A DNA stretch of 59,665 nucleotides from an uncultured Prevotella sp. (lineage in GTDB: Bacteria; Bacteroidota; Bacteroidia; Bacteroidales; Bacteroidaceae): the NCBI GenBank assembly GCA_905233245.1, contig CAJODK010000005.1:1-59665 (forward strand), in the 5' to 3' direction. The notes under the pieces were generated by a model. That model was given only the letters and a program-made list of their open reading frames with translations, made no database searches and was not told the origin of the DNA. Position 1 is the first letter of the stretch. Each line of letters begins with the position of its first letter. A program made the position numbers and the translations under genes. Below, piece after piece: positions 27,001 through 34,495 of the stretch.

Positions 27001-27017
27001 ATTCCTTTGTTTTGCAT
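24003..27017 (-). CDS. secDF: Protein translocase SecDF (fused)
   Basis: A 1004-aa fusion of SecD and SecF, the proton-driven partner of SecYEG that pulls proteins across the inner membrane. SecD signs: LGLDLKGGMNVILEISVPDV after the first helix, SMNNEGARLWAQLTKQNVGK, and helices with GTAVDANVLIYERIKEEL. SecF signs: SIDFTGGRNYVVTLD, SINDKVVVFDRIRENLK and NQTLARTVNTSLSTLLVLL. Residues about 246-320, in the periplasmic P1 region, are an unusual Ala/Lys/Glu-rich stretch (ADSVKAESAQAEVAKAATDT, KADDTEIAEAKKQH-like) that E. coli SecD lacks. Its start at 27017 lies about 60 nt after a -7 box. Confidence 0.96.
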   Translation of the reverse strand: MQNKGIVIVTAILLTLASIFYLSFSAATSYYDSQAAKIADPVEQQNYKDSVKYLGVYSYQQCLETQIGLGLDLKGGMNVILEISVPDVVDVLADHKTDEAYRKSLAEAKKEEETSQKDFISLFINAYHKNAPGHRLAEVFATQQLKGKVSTKSTDSEVEAALRAEVQSAIDNSYNVVRNRIDKFGVVQPNIQKLEGQEGRLMVEMPGVKEPERVRKLLQGSANLEFWETYNASEILPYFQQLDTRLANIASGKTEEADSVKAESAQAEVAKAATDTVKKEASSKFELKKTDNDVAAADKTADKKASDTEIAEAKKQHPLFAIFEPVRGQSLSTVGYAHERDTAEVNKVIYGSEAQKVIPSDVKLLWSAKPLDGTKNIFELHALKVTSTSGRAPLEGDVITDARDEFDNFGHPCVSMSMNNEGARLWAQLTKQNVGKAIAIVLDGVVYSAPRVNGEISGGNSQITGNFTIEDTKDLANTLKSGRMPAPARIVQEEVVGPTLGAQSIQQGIISFIIAFVLLMIYMICMYDFIPGMMANCALIINLFFTLGILTSFQAALTMSGIAGMVLSLGTAVDANVLIYERIKEELKGGLGLKQALAAGYSNAFSAIFDSNLTSIITGVILYVFGTGPIRGFATTWIIGIICSFFTAVFLTRLVYENRLAKDKWMNQNFTTRFSKNLLQGLDIKFMSMYKKTFSIVAVAIVVFIASFVVRGLSQSIDFTGGRNYVVTLDKATEPEEVRGAVAQAFEGYNTSVIALGTDNKTVRISTNYKIESNDPTVDDEAETILYNALKKEGVVSQANVEAFKNPDVREGGSIISSQKVGPSVAKDITYGAIISVLFALVAIFIYIMVRFRNVAFSVGSTVALAVDTLVVLGIYSLCWGWMPFSLEIDQTFIGAVLTVIGYSINDKVVVFDRIRENLKIHTKWDTQSVFNRSINQTLARTVNTSLSTLLVLLCIFFLGGDSIRSFSFAMILGVIFGTLSSIFIAAPVAYLTLGRKIENRLAE

Positions 27018-27079
27018 TTTTTAGTTAGTTTTTATTATTTGATTTTGTTTATAGACGCAATATCGGAATATAATGCATG

Positions 27080-27087
27080 CAAAGGTA
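27080..27087 (-). promoter_or_regulatory. -7 box of secDF
   Basis: TACCTTTG on the minus strand (CAAAGGTA on plus), giving a leader of roughly 55 nt. A -33 partner at the usual distance is not obvious. Confidence 0.5.
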
Positions 27088-27151
27088 GTAAAAATCTTGC
27101 AAATACCGAAACTTTTGTGCTTTAATCTTCAGATTAAATGCTAAAAAGGCA

Positions 27152-27184
27152 TAAAAAAGCCCCGCACCTTCTGGGTGCGGGGCT
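27152..27184 (-). terminator. Rho-independent terminator of pckA
   Basis: Arms 27174-27184 and 27158-27168 form an 11-bp GC-rich stem (AGCCCCGCACC) followed on the minus strand by TTTTTT. It lies 38 nt after the pckA stop codon. Confidence 0.9.
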
Positions 27185-27221
27185 ATGTAGATTCTCCGAG
27201 ATACCATCCCGGAGAGGGAAT

Positions 27222-28835
27222 TTACAACTGTGGACCAGCAGCAACGAGTGCCTTACCAGCCTCATTGTTGGTGTACTTGCCGAAATTCTTGATGAAGCGA
27301 GCTGCAAGATCCTTAGCCTTCTCCTCCCACTGTGATGCGTCAGCGTATGTGTCGCGTGGGTCTAGGATGTTGGTGTCAACGCCTTCAAGCTGTGTAGGAA
27401 CCTCGAAGTCGAAGTAAGGAATCTTCTTTGTAGGAGCATTGAGGATAGCACCACCAAGGATAGCATCGATGATACCACGTGTATCCTTAATAGAGATACG
27501 CTTGCCGGTACCATTCCAACCTGTGTTTACAAGGTATGCCTTAGCACCACTCTTCTCCATCTTCTTAACGAGTTCCTCAGCGTACTTTGTTGGGTGAAGC
27601 TCAAGGAATGCCTGACCGAAGCATGCAGAGAATGTTGGAGTAGGCTCAGTGATGCCGCGCTCTGTACCTGCGAGCTTTGCAGTGAATCCTGAGAGGAAGT
27701 AGTACTTTGTCTGCTCAGGAGTGAGGATAGACACAGGAGGCAGTACGCCGAATGCGTCAGCAGAGAGGAAGATTACGTTCTTAGCCTCAGGACCAGCGCT
27801 CTTGCCATTTACCTTCTTTGCAATCTTCTCGATGTGCTCGATAGGATAAGATACTCGGGTGTTCTCAGTAACACTCTTGTCAGCGAAGTCAATCTTGCCA
27901 TCAGCAGCTACGGTAACGTTCTCAAGGAGAGCATTGCGACGGATAGCGTTATAGATATCAGGCTCAGACTCCTTGTCGAGGTTGATAACCTTAGCATAGC
28001 AACCGCCTTCGAGGTTGAATACGCCCTCGTCATCCCATCCGTGCTCGTCATCACCAATGAGGAGACGCTTAGGATCGGTAGAAAGGGTAGTCTTGCCTGT
28101 ACCAGAGAGACCGAAGAAGATAGCAGTGTTCTTACCTTCCATATCGGTGTTTGCAGAGCAGTGCATAGAAGCGATTCCCTGAAGTGGGAGATAGTAGTTC
28201 TGCATAGAGAACATGCCCTTCTTCATCTCACCACCATACCAAGTGTTGATGATACACTGCTCACGGCTTGTGGTGTTGAAGGCCACGCAGGTCTCAGAGT
28301 TTAGACCAAGTTCTTTGTAGTTCTCTACCTTTGCCTTAGAAGCATTGTAGATAACGAAGTTTGGTTCGAAGTTAGCCAGCTCTTCTTCTGTAGGCTGAAT
28401 GAACATATTCTTAACGAAGTGTGCCTGCCATGCTACCTCAACGATGAAACGCACAGCCAAGCGTGTAGCCTCGTTGGCACCGCAGAAAGCGTCAACAACG
28501 TAGAGCTGTTTGTTAGAAAGTTCTTTGATGGCTATATCCTTAACCTTAGCCCAAACCTCCTCAGACATTGGGTGGTTGTCGTTCTTGTACTCATCAGTAG
28601 TCCACCATACCTTGTCGTGACTCTGTGCATCGTCAACGATGTACTTATCCTTAGGAGAGCGACCAGTGTAAATACCTGTCATTACGTTAACGGCATCAAG
28701 CTCGGTGTTTACGCCCTTGTCGAAACCTTCGAGTCCAGCCTTTGTTTCCTCAGCGAACAACTGCTCGTAAGAGGGATTGTGGTAAAGCACTGTAGAACCA
28801 GTGATACCATACTTTGTCAAATCTAATGTTGCCAT
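27222..28835 (-). CDS. pckA: Phosphoenolpyruvate carboxykinase (ATP)
   Basis: A 537-aa cytoplasmic enzyme that interconverts oxaloacetate + ATP with phosphoenolpyruvate + CO2 + ADP. In Bacteroidota that make succinate it mostly works in the CO2-fixing direction and yields ATP. Key motifs: [16 protein letters not shown] (substrate Arg), [21 protein letters not shown]-loop [15 protein letters not shown], metal/ATP region [20 protein letters not shown], and [12 protein letters not shown]. Length matches the family. It is a single-gene unit with a promoter box at 28873-28880 and a strong terminator. Confidence 0.97.
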   Translation of the reverse strand: MATLDLTKYGITGSTVLYHNPSYEQLFAEETKAGLEGFDKGVNTELDAVNVMTGIYTGRSPKDKYIVDDAQSHDKVWWTTDEYKNDNHPMSEEVWAKVKDIAIKELSNKQLYVVDAFCGANEATRLAVRFIVEVAWQAHFVKNMFIQPTEEELANFEPNFVIYNASKAKVENYKELGLNSETCVAFNTTSREQCIINTWYGGEMKKGMFSMQNYYLPLQGIASMHCSANTDMEGKNTAIFFGLSGTGKTTLSTDPKRLLIGDDEHGWDDEGVFNLEGGCYAKVINLDKESEPDIYNAIRRNALLENVTVAADGKIDFADKSVTENTRVSYPIEHIEKIAKKVNGKSAGPEAKNVIFLSADAFGVLPPVSILTPEQTKYYFLSGFTAKLAGTERGITEPTPTFSACFGQAFLELHPTKYAEELVKKMEKSGAKAYLVNTGWNGTGKRISIKDTRGIIDAILGGAILNAPTKKIPYFDFEVPTQLEGVDTNILDPRDTYADASQWEEKAKDLAARFIKNFGKYTNNEAGKALVAAGPQL

Positions 28836-28872
28836 TTTCCTGAATATAATTTATTAAAACACAATTTGGACG

Positions 28873-28916
28873 CAAAGGTACAAAAAAAAGTTGAAAGTTG
28901 AAAGTTGAAAGTTGAA
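28873..28916 (-). promoter_or_regulatory. pckA promoter with a heptad array across the -33 region
   Basis: TACCTTTG (minus strand) at 28873-28880 lies 38 nt before the start codon. Directly upstream, 28890-28916 holds about four GTTGAAA heptads (CAACTTT on the minus strand), so the -33 region falls in or beside the repeat and its spacing to the -7 box depends on repeat number. Confidence 0.6.
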
Positions 28917-28954
28917 AAAACTATCTATCTGACTGTTTTTTTGTTGTTTTTCGC

Positions 28955-29926
28955 TTATTTTGTAACATCGATATTGCAAACCTTGCCATTTACCAATACT
29001 ACCTTGTCGGGAACGGTGGTAAGACCAAAGATACGCATCAGTGGGCTCTCCCACTGCATAGTGTCGCATATCATAATAACGTTTTCGGCATTGCAACGGT
29101 CTTGCAGTCCCTTTGCCTCCTCCTTCTTTGTGTCGAGACAGATTGCCATAATCTTGTTGAATCTGTGATTGTGACTAAGATTGTTGAGGCGACGAAGTAG
29201 ATTCTGGCTCTCATAACTCCACGTAGCGCATGTCATCACCACGCAGGTGTCCTGTGCTATAGTTCCGTCTGTCACTAAGTTTCCGTGGACATCCCTTGTT
29301 TCAAACTTCTCAATCCTATCGCCTGCAGAGACTGTTCCGGTGGCATTCAGCAGATTGAGCAATCGTTTCACCTTTACCTCGTTGCTGTTTTTCTGTGCAA
29401 GTTTGTTCAGCATGGTTACTGCCCCTTTCACGTCAGCATCTTTCGGCATAAGGAAATATTGCTGTATGAGCCATAGTGCAACTTCCGTGTTGCAGTCGTC
29501 AGAGCCGATGAAGTCTTCCGTTACTTGTCTCATGGCTTGCACAGATCTTTCACGGTGCATTTTCCTAAAGCCCGAAAACTTCTCATTGATATCGTCGCCT
29601 GCCACCTTTACCTCACTCAGACGGGCGGCGTCACCAGAAATACTTACGCTGGTACCTGGTTCTACGAAGATTGGAATCTGCGAAAAGTTTGGGAAGATAA
29701 TAACTAGTGTTCCTCCGTGGCGTATCTCCCTCTCGTACTCAAATCGTCCGCCCGCCACCGTTATAGTGTCAATGCCATCTATGACGCCATCGGTGCTATA
29801 TGCATAGAATGTAGCCTGATTCATGTGAAGTAAGCGTCCTTCTATGCTTACCTCACTGCTCTCGCCAGTGCAAGATATAAACAATAGCGTTAACAATAGC
29901 GTTAACGCAAACAAGACATTTTTCAT
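28955..29926 (-). CDS. DUF4369-type lipoprotein with a degenerate thioredoxin-like domain
   Basis: A 323-aa lipoprotein (FALTLLLTLLFISC, Cys19; core encoded by GTTAAC-like repeats). Residues about 25-115 look like a DUF4369 domain (VSIEGRLLHMNQATFYAYST, ITVAGGRFEYEREIRHGG, VEPGTSVSISGDAARLSEV). The C-terminal part (GDRIEKFETRDVHGNLVTDG, TIAQDTCVVMTCATWSYESQ, TTVPDKVVLVNGKVCNIDVTK) is a TlpA/AhpC-like fold, but the usual WCxxC is replaced by ATWSYES, so thiol-disulfide exchange is unlikely. Its start at 29926 lies 3 nt after the 3' end of tRNA-Leu and it must be read from the tRNA promoter. Start at 29926 is chosen because the 10 residues upstream would be tRNA sequence. Confidence 0.75.
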   Translation of the reverse strand: MKNVLFALTLLLTLLFISCTGESSEVSIEGRLLHMNQATFYAYSTDGVIDGIDTITVAGGRFEYEREIRHGGTLVIIFPNFSQIPIFVEPGTSVSISGDAARLSEVKVAGDDINEKFSGFRKMHRERSVQAMRQVTEDFIGSDDCNTEVALWLIQQYFLMPKDADVKGAVTMLNKLAQKNSNEVKVKRLLNLLNATGTVSAGDRIEKFETRDVHGNLVTDGTIAQDTCVVMTCATWSYESQNLLRRLNNLSHNHRFNKIMAICLDTKKEEAKGLQDRCNAENVIMICDTMQWESPLMRIFGLTTVPDKVVLVNGKVCNIDVTK

Positions 29927-29929
29927 TAG

Positions 29930-30015
29930 TGCCGCGAGCGGGACTCGAACCCGCACGACCGTTTCGGGTCAAGGGATTTTAAGTCCCTCGTGTCTACCAA
30001 TTCCACCATTGCGGC
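29930..30015 (-). tRNA. tRNA-Leu (UAA)
   Basis: The minus strand gives a class II tRNA: GCCGCAA acceptor, GGTGGAATTGGTAGACACG D-region, anticodon stem AGGGA/TCCCT with loop CTTAAAA (anticodon TAA), a long variable arm (TTGACCCGAAACGGTCGT), T-arm GCGGG-TTCGAGT-CCCGC and discriminator A. 86 nt, no encoded CCA. A lipoprotein gene starts 3 nt downstream. Confidence 0.95.
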
Positions 30016-30044
30016 AGCCGTATGGTGCTTATTGTAAGCGCATG

Positions 30045-30092
30045 CAAAGGTAGTAAGAATAGTTGAAAGTTGAAAGTTGAAAGTTGAAAGTT
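30045..30092 (-). promoter_or_regulatory. tRNA-Leu/lipoprotein promoter with upstream heptad array
   Basis: TACCTTTG (minus strand) at 30045-30052 lies 30 bp before the tRNA. 30061-30092 is a run of GTTGAAA heptads, the same unit and the same placement as ahead of pckA. Confidence 0.6.
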
Positions 30093-30345
30093 TCTTTTTC
30101 CTTTACTATTTTTAACGTTTTTCGATTATGTTTCTGTGCGGGTTTTGGATAAAAAAGCTGCCTTTCGCGGGTGCTTAGCCTCCACGTGCAGGTGCTTAGC
30201 TTCCATCTGCGGGTGCTTAGCTTCTGCAAGTAATCCAAGTCGGATTGCACGCCCTAGCATAGCAACAGCACGCCCTAGCTTAGCAAGGGACTCCTATTGC
30301 TAAGCAACTGCAGAACGTAATGAAGGTGACAAGCATCCATAAATG
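30093..30345. other. Repeat-rich intergenic region between tRNA-Leu and the lipoprotein gene
   Basis: No gene is seen. 30167-30229 holds three 21-bp tandem units sharing GGTGCTTAGC (starts 30170, 30191, 30212). 30273-30286 (CCCTAGCTTAGCAA) and 30296-30307 (ATTGCTAAGCAA) form a partial hairpin; the first word is also found at 52707. A related half-site CCCTAGCATAGCAA lies at about 30252. Confidence 0.8.
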
Positions 30346-30918
30346 TTAATTGTTTACTTTGAGAGTAAATCCGTCAGCGGTGGCGCGATAGCGGAATAGT
30401 TTTTCGCCATTATTCGTGCTTACCACCAGTCCGCCGTTCAGTAGACTATATTCCCTACCACATCCACCGTTTTCAGTACATTTTACCGTTAAATCATCCT
30501 TGAAATTCAGAATGTATCTCGTATCTCTATGTTCCTTATAACAGTTAGGACACACTCTATCGAATACATACAACACCTCAGGTGCGTATGAGGAACGACC
30601 TATGATAAACCCTCGCGAATTCTCTAACCCAAGGGTAGGAAATATTTCTCCAGCTTCCGTCCTTACCTGTACAAGGACTTTTTCCTGACTCTGATTCTTG
30701 AGGTTGGCTTTTAAGTAATAAGATTTAGCGCTGTTTCCCTCCATTGATACAAAGGCGAAGGTATTTGCTCCTCCCAATGCAGCATTAAGGGGGGTCAGTA
30801 CTGTCATGCTGCCATTATACACCAATCGTGCTGTGTAGTTGCAATACTCGTTTACAACAGTATCAGTTCCGCAACTACTCAGTAGCACCAGTGCTAATAA
30901 GCTTATTAACTGCTTCAT
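30346..30918 (-). CDS. Lipoprotein with a four-cysteine motif, function unknown
   Basis: A 190-aa lipoprotein (LALVLLSSC, Cys16). The mature part is beta-rich (YTARLVYNGSMTVLTPLNAA, KSYYLKANLKNQSQEKVLVQ). Near the C-terminus VCPNCYKEH and VKCTENGGCGREY supply two cysteine pairs about 20 residues apart, which looks like a zinc-ribbon or a much altered Rieske-like cluster site; the Rieske histidines are missing. It overlaps the 3' end of argH by 44 nt, and the signal peptide leaves no choice of a later start, so it is translated in the trpB-argH operon. Role unknown. Confidence 0.72.
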   Translation of the reverse strand: MKQLISLLALVLLSSCGTDTVVNEYCNYTARLVYNGSMTVLTPLNAALGGANTFAFVSMEGNSAKSYYLKANLKNQSQEKVLVQVRTEAGEIFPTLGLENSRGFIIGRSSYAPEVLYVFDRVCPNCYKEHRDTRYILNFKDDLTVKCTENGGCGREYSLLNGGLVVSTNNGEKLFRYRATADGFTLKVNN

Positions 30919-32221
30919 CTACTTTCTCGAAATTAAAGTTCTTGAGAATATCTTCCATCAGTGCTTTGATTCGATCATTGCAAAGATTACCGATAGAACC
31001 CTCGTGAGTGTGGTGAATATCCTTGTTTGGGGTGAAATTGCCAGCTTCGATATCAAGACCAACTTTCTTGTATGCGTCACGGAACGGCATGCCTTCTGCT
31101 GCCAAGCGGTTAACCTCTTCTACAGAGAAGATGGCATCATACATTGGGTCATCGAGGATGTCTTCCCTTACCTCTATTTTATTGATGATGTATGCACACA
31201 TGCGCAGACAGTCCTTCAGTTCATCGAAGGCAGGAAGGAAAACTTCCTTGATAATCTGGAGGTCGCGGAAATAGCCTGAAGGCAGATTGTTCTGTATCAG
31301 TGTCACCTGAACTGGCAGTGACTGCAGTTTGTTGCATTTTGCACGAATAAGCTCGAATACATCGGGATTTTTCTTGTGTGGCATAATGCTCGAACCAGTG
31401 GTGCACTCCTTAGGCAGTTTCACAAACTGGAAGTTCTGTGAATTGAACAGGCAGGCATCAAACGCCATCTTTGCCATCGTGCCAGCAAGTCCAGCGATAG
31501 AGTATGCCACATTGCGTTCCATCTTGCCCCTGCCCATCTGAGCATACACCACGTTGTAGTTCATAGAGTCGAATCCAAGGAGGTCGGTGGTCATCTGGCG
31601 GTTCAGTGGGAATGACGACCCATAGCCTGCTGCAGATCCCAGTGGGTTGCGATTAGTCATCTTGTAAGCCGCCTGCAGGTAGAGCATATCATCGGTAAGA
31701 CTTTCAGCATATGCTCCAAACCACAGTCCGAAACTTGATGGCATGGCTATCTGCAGGTGAGTGTATCCCGGCATAAGTACTTCCTTGTACTGCTCAGACT
31801 TCTCTATCAGTTCATCGAATAGGACCTTAGTCTCCTCCACGATCTCTCGCAGGGCGGCGCGTGTGAAGAGCTTCAAATCTACCAACACCTGGTCGTTGCG
31901 TGAACGACCGGAGTGTATCTTTTTGCCCATTTCACCGAGTTTTTTTGTGAGCATCAACTCTACCTGTGAGTGCACGTCCTCTATATCATCCTCGATGACA
32001 AATTCTCCCTTCTCGCAGATATCGTAGATGGAACGTAGTTCTTTGAGGAGTACAGGTAGTTCATCGTTAGCGATGAGTCCTATACTATTGAGCATAGTGA
32101 TATGTGCCATACTGCCTAACACATCATACTTCGCCAGGTATAGGTCCATCTCCCTGTCCTTTCCTACGGTGAAGCGTTCTATCTCTTTGTTTACCTCAAA
32201 TCCTTTTGACCAAAGTTTCAT
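30875..32221 (-). CDS. argH: Argininosuccinate lyase
   Basis: A 448-aa enzyme that splits argininosuccinate into arginine and fumarate, the last step of arginine synthesis. Fumarase/aspartase superfamily motifs: KIHSGRSRNDQVLVDLKLFT, the MPGYTHLQIAMPSSFG helix with the catalytic His region, NRNPLGSAAGYGSSFPL, and the signature GSSIMPHKKNPDVFE. It follows trpB after 13 nt with no promoter between, so an arginine gene shares a transcript with a tryptophan gene. Its 3' end overlaps the next lipoprotein gene. Confidence 0.96.
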   Translation of the reverse strand: MKLWSKGFEVNKEIERFTVGKDREMDLYLAKYDVLGSMAHITMLNSIGLIANDELPVLLKELRSIYDICEKGEFVIEDDIEDVHSQVELMLTKKLGEMGKKIHSGRSRNDQVLVDLKLFTRAALREIVEETKVLFDELIEKSEQYKEVLMPGYTHLQIAMPSSFGLWFGAYAESLTDDMLYLQAAYKMTNRNPLGSAAGYGSSFPLNRQMTTDLLGFDSMNYNVVYAQMGRGKMERNVAYSIAGLAGTMAKMAFDACLFNSQNFQFVKLPKECTTGSSIMPHKKNPDVFELIRAKCNKLQSLPVQVTLIQNNLPSGYFRDLQIIKEVFLPAFDELKDCLRMCAYIINKIEVREDILDDPMYDAIFSVEEVNRLAAEGMPFRDAYKKVGLDIEAGNFTPNKDIHHTHEGSIGNLCNDRIKALMEDILKNFNFEKVDEAVNKLISTGATE

Positions 32222-32234
32222 ATATTTTTATCCT

Positions 32235-33590
32235 TTATTTATCCAACTCTGCAAGATTCTGCGAAATCATCTCGTCGGTGACGGTGTAGTTCTGCAAATC
32301 ACCATTGATATACTGTTCATAGGAAGGCATATCAATGAGGCCGTGGCCGGAGAGATTGAATAGTATAACCTTCTCCTCACCCGTCTCGATGCACTTCTTA
32401 GCCTCACGTATGGTAGCAGCGATGGCGTGGGTGCTCTCTGGTGCGGGGATGATACCTTCTGTGCGAGCAAAAAGCATACCAGCCTCAAATGTTTCGAGCT
32501 GTGGAATGTCCATACCGCGCATCATGCCGTCCTTCAGTAACTGACTAACAATCATTCCTGCACCATGGTAGCGCAGTCCGCCAGCATGGATGTTGGATGG
32601 TTTGAAATTATGCCCCAGAGTGAACATAGGAAGCAGTGGAGTGTAGCCTGCCTCATCGCCGAAGTCGTAACGGAACTGTCCGCGAGTGAGTTTAGGGCAG
32701 CTGTCAGGTTCAGCAGCGATGAATTCGGTCTTTTTACCATCCAGCAGGTTATGGCGCATGAATGGGAATGCTAGACCGCCGAAATTGGAGCCACCACCGA
32801 AGCATGCTATTACCATATCAGGATATTCGCCTGCCATTTCCATCTGTTTCTCGGCCTCAAGACCAATGATAGTCTGGTGGAGAGCCACGTGATTGAGCAC
32901 AGATCCCAGCGTATATTTACAGTTTGGCGTGGTAGTAGCCAACTCGACAGCCTCCGAAATAGCGGTGCCAAGCGAACCAGGATGTGTAGGGTCTTTCGTG
33001 ATGATATCCTTACCAGCACGTGTGGACATGGATGGCGAACCCGTCACAGCAGCACCAAAGGTGCGCATCACTGCAGAGCGGTATGGTTTCTGCTGCATCG
33101 TAATCTTCACCTGATATACAGCAGCATCCAGTCCATAGAGTTTAGCGGCATAGGAGAGTGCCATACCCCACTGACCAGCACCCGTCTCTGTGGTGACATT
33201 GGTGGTGCCCTCCTGCTTAGCGTAGTAGCACTGTGGCAGAGCACTGTTTATCTTATGTGAACCTAACGGACAAGCACTCTCGTTCTTGAAGTAGATATGA
33301 GCAGGTGTACCGAGAGCCTTCTCAAGAGCGTAGGCACGCACCAGAGGGGTGGAGCGATAGTACTTATACTTTTCCAATACTTCCTCAGGAATGTCTATCC
33401 ATGCATTCTCCTGATCTAATTCCTGTACACAGCACTCACGAGGGAATATGTGTGCCAAATCATCCACGGTCAGTGGCTCCTTGGTTTTTGGATTCAATGG
33501 TGGCAGAGGCTTCGTAGGCATATCAGCCTGAATGTTATACCACTGCTCAGGTAGTTCGTTTTCCTGAAGGATAAATTTTTTCTGTTTCAT
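32235..33590 (-). CDS. trpB: Tryptophan synthase beta chain, TrpB2-type
   Basis: A 451-aa PLP enzyme that joins indole and serine to make tryptophan. The pyridoxal lysine lies in NESACPLGSHKINSALPQCY, the catalytic region in ETGAGQWGMALSYAAKLYGL, and the phosphate-binding loop in IACFGGGSNFGGLAFPF. The long N-terminus (KPLPPLNPKTKEPLTVDDLA) is that of TrpB2, the stand-alone form that need not bind TrpA. The start at 33590 is preferred over 33632 because family similarity begins there. No other trp gene is near; the partner genes are argH and a lipoprotein. Confidence 0.94.
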   Translation of the reverse strand: MKQKKFILQENELPEQWYNIQADMPTKPLPPLNPKTKEPLTVDDLAHIFPRECCVQELDQENAWIDIPEEVLEKYKYYRSTPLVRAYALEKALGTPAHIYFKNESACPLGSHKINSALPQCYYAKQEGTTNVTTETGAGQWGMALSYAAKLYGLDAAVYQVKITMQQKPYRSAVMRTFGAAVTGSPSMSTRAGKDIITKDPTHPGSLGTAISEAVELATTTPNCKYTLGSVLNHVALHQTIIGLEAEKQMEMAGEYPDMVIACFGGGSNFGGLAFPFMRHNLLDGKKTEFIAAEPDSCPKLTRGQFRYDFGDEAGYTPLLPMFTLGHNFKPSNIHAGGLRYHGAGMIVSQLLKDGMMRGMDIPQLETFEAGMLFARTEGIIPAPESTHAIAATIREAKKCIETGEEKVILFNLSGHGLIDMPSYEQYINGDLQNYTVTDEMISQNLAELDK

Positions 33591-33641
33591 TTCTTTATTC
33601 TTTATACATATATTCTTTATACATTGAAGCATTGCATTGAG

Positions 33642-33677
33642 AAAAGAGACTCATCGTAAGAACGACGAGTCTCTTTT
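33642..33677 (-). promoter_or_regulatory. Terminator-like hairpin in the trpB leader (possible attenuator)
   Basis: Arms 33642-33657 and 33662-33677 form a 16-bp stem with one mismatch and a 4-nt loop; T-runs flank it on both strands (AAAAGAGACTCATCGT arm). It lies inside the predicted 140-nt trpB leader, so on that strand it would act before the gene. It could instead be a stop for leakage from the right. No run of Trp codons is seen in the leader. Confidence 0.6.
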
Positions 33678-33734
33678 TGTATCCCTTTTGTGCAATTTTG
33701 CTTTACTGTCATGTTAAAATTTGATTTCTGGCGA

Positions 33735-33766
33735 CAAAATTACGCAATTACTGCGAAACTACCAAA
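33735..33766 (-). promoter_or_regulatory. Promoter of trpB-argH-lipoprotein
   Basis: On the minus strand TTTG at 33763-33766 and TAATTTTG at 33735-33742 are 20 bp apart, a very good match. Transcription would start near 33728 and pass through the hairpin before reaching trpB at 33590. Confidence 0.7.
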
Positions 33767-33797
33767 TTTTTTGACTATTTTTTTCAAAAAAAATGTG

Positions 33798-33805
33798 TAA
33801 CTTTG
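33798..33805 (+). promoter_or_regulatory. -7 box of the PAP2-purE-ispG-pyrE operon
   Basis: TAACTTTG preceded by a T/A-rich stretch; a TTTG at 33770-33773 is 24 bp upstream, somewhat far. The start codon at 33860 is 55 nt downstream. Confidence 0.55.
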
Positions 33806-33859
33806 CATCCAATATAGGGAAATTTCAATTTACACCAAACGACTGAACAATCAAACATA

Positions 33860-34483
33860 GTGAAACGCGAGAGGAACGCCTTGTTGCTGGCAGCCCGATA
33901 TGTCAGTCTGCTCTTCACGCCGTTCTTCCTGCCTGTAATGGGTCTCATCGCACTCTTCATATTCAGTTATCTGAGTATGATGCCTCTTCTGTACAAAGTG
34001 ACGGTAGTGGTGATGGTATGGCTCTTTACGGTGATAATGCCTCAGTTGCTCATTCGTATTTATCGCCACTATCAGGGCTGGCATATTCTCAAAATGCTGA
34101 CTCGTGAGGGACGTATGATACCCTATGCCATATCTCTTACATGCTACGTAGCCTGCTACTATGTCATGCACTCATTGCACATGCCTCATTTCATGAGTTC
34201 TGTGCTAATGGCAGCCATAGCCATTCAGGTTCCATGCGCCATCATCAACCATTGGTGGAAAATCTCCACCCATACAGCAGCTATTGGTGGTACGGTGGGA
34301 GCAGTGATGGCGTTTGCATTCATCTTCGGTTTCAACCCCATATGGTGGATATGTGCCCTAACGTTTCTTGCAGGCATAGTAGGAACTAGCCGAACCCTTC
34401 TGCGTCTGCATACTCTTGGAGAAGTGACAGGTGGTTTCCTCATAGGGCTCCTTGCGGGTTTCATCGCAGTAATAGCAAGTTAA
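33860..34483 (+). CDS. PAP2-superfamily membrane protein
   Basis: A 207-aa protein with six hydrophobic segments (SLLFTPFFLPVMGLIALFIF, VTVVVMVWLFTVIMPQLLI, FMSSVLMAAIAIQVPCAIIN and others). The PAP2 catalytic pattern is partly visible: KISTHTAAIGG (motif 2-like, His) and RTLLRLHTLGEVTGGFLIG (motif 3-like, Arg and His). Members remove phosphate from lipid or sugar substrates such as undecaprenyl pyrophosphate or phosphatidate; which one is unclear. The start is GTG at 33860; an upstream RBS is weak. It heads an operon, 12 nt before purE. Confidence 0.75.
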   Translation: MKRERNALLLAARYVSLLFTPFFLPVMGLIALFIFSYLSMMPLLYKVTVVVMVWLFTVIMPQLLIRIYRHYQGWHILKMLTREGRMIPYAISLTCYVACYYVMHSLHMPHFMSSVLMAAIAIQVPCAIINHWWKISTHTAAIGGTVGAVMAFAFIFGFNPIWWICALTFLAGIVGTSRTLLRLHTLGEVTGGFLIGLLAGFIAVIAS

Positions 34484-34495
34484 AATAGATAAAGT

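Noticed and set aside
30167..30229. CRISPR or minisatellite coding repeat
   Set aside because: Only three 21-bp units, no open frame of interest and no cas genes.
33640..33710. trp leader peptide upstream of trpB
   Set aside because: A 31-codon frame beginning MTVKQNC is possible on the minus strand but has no Trp codons, so classical attenuation is not supported.
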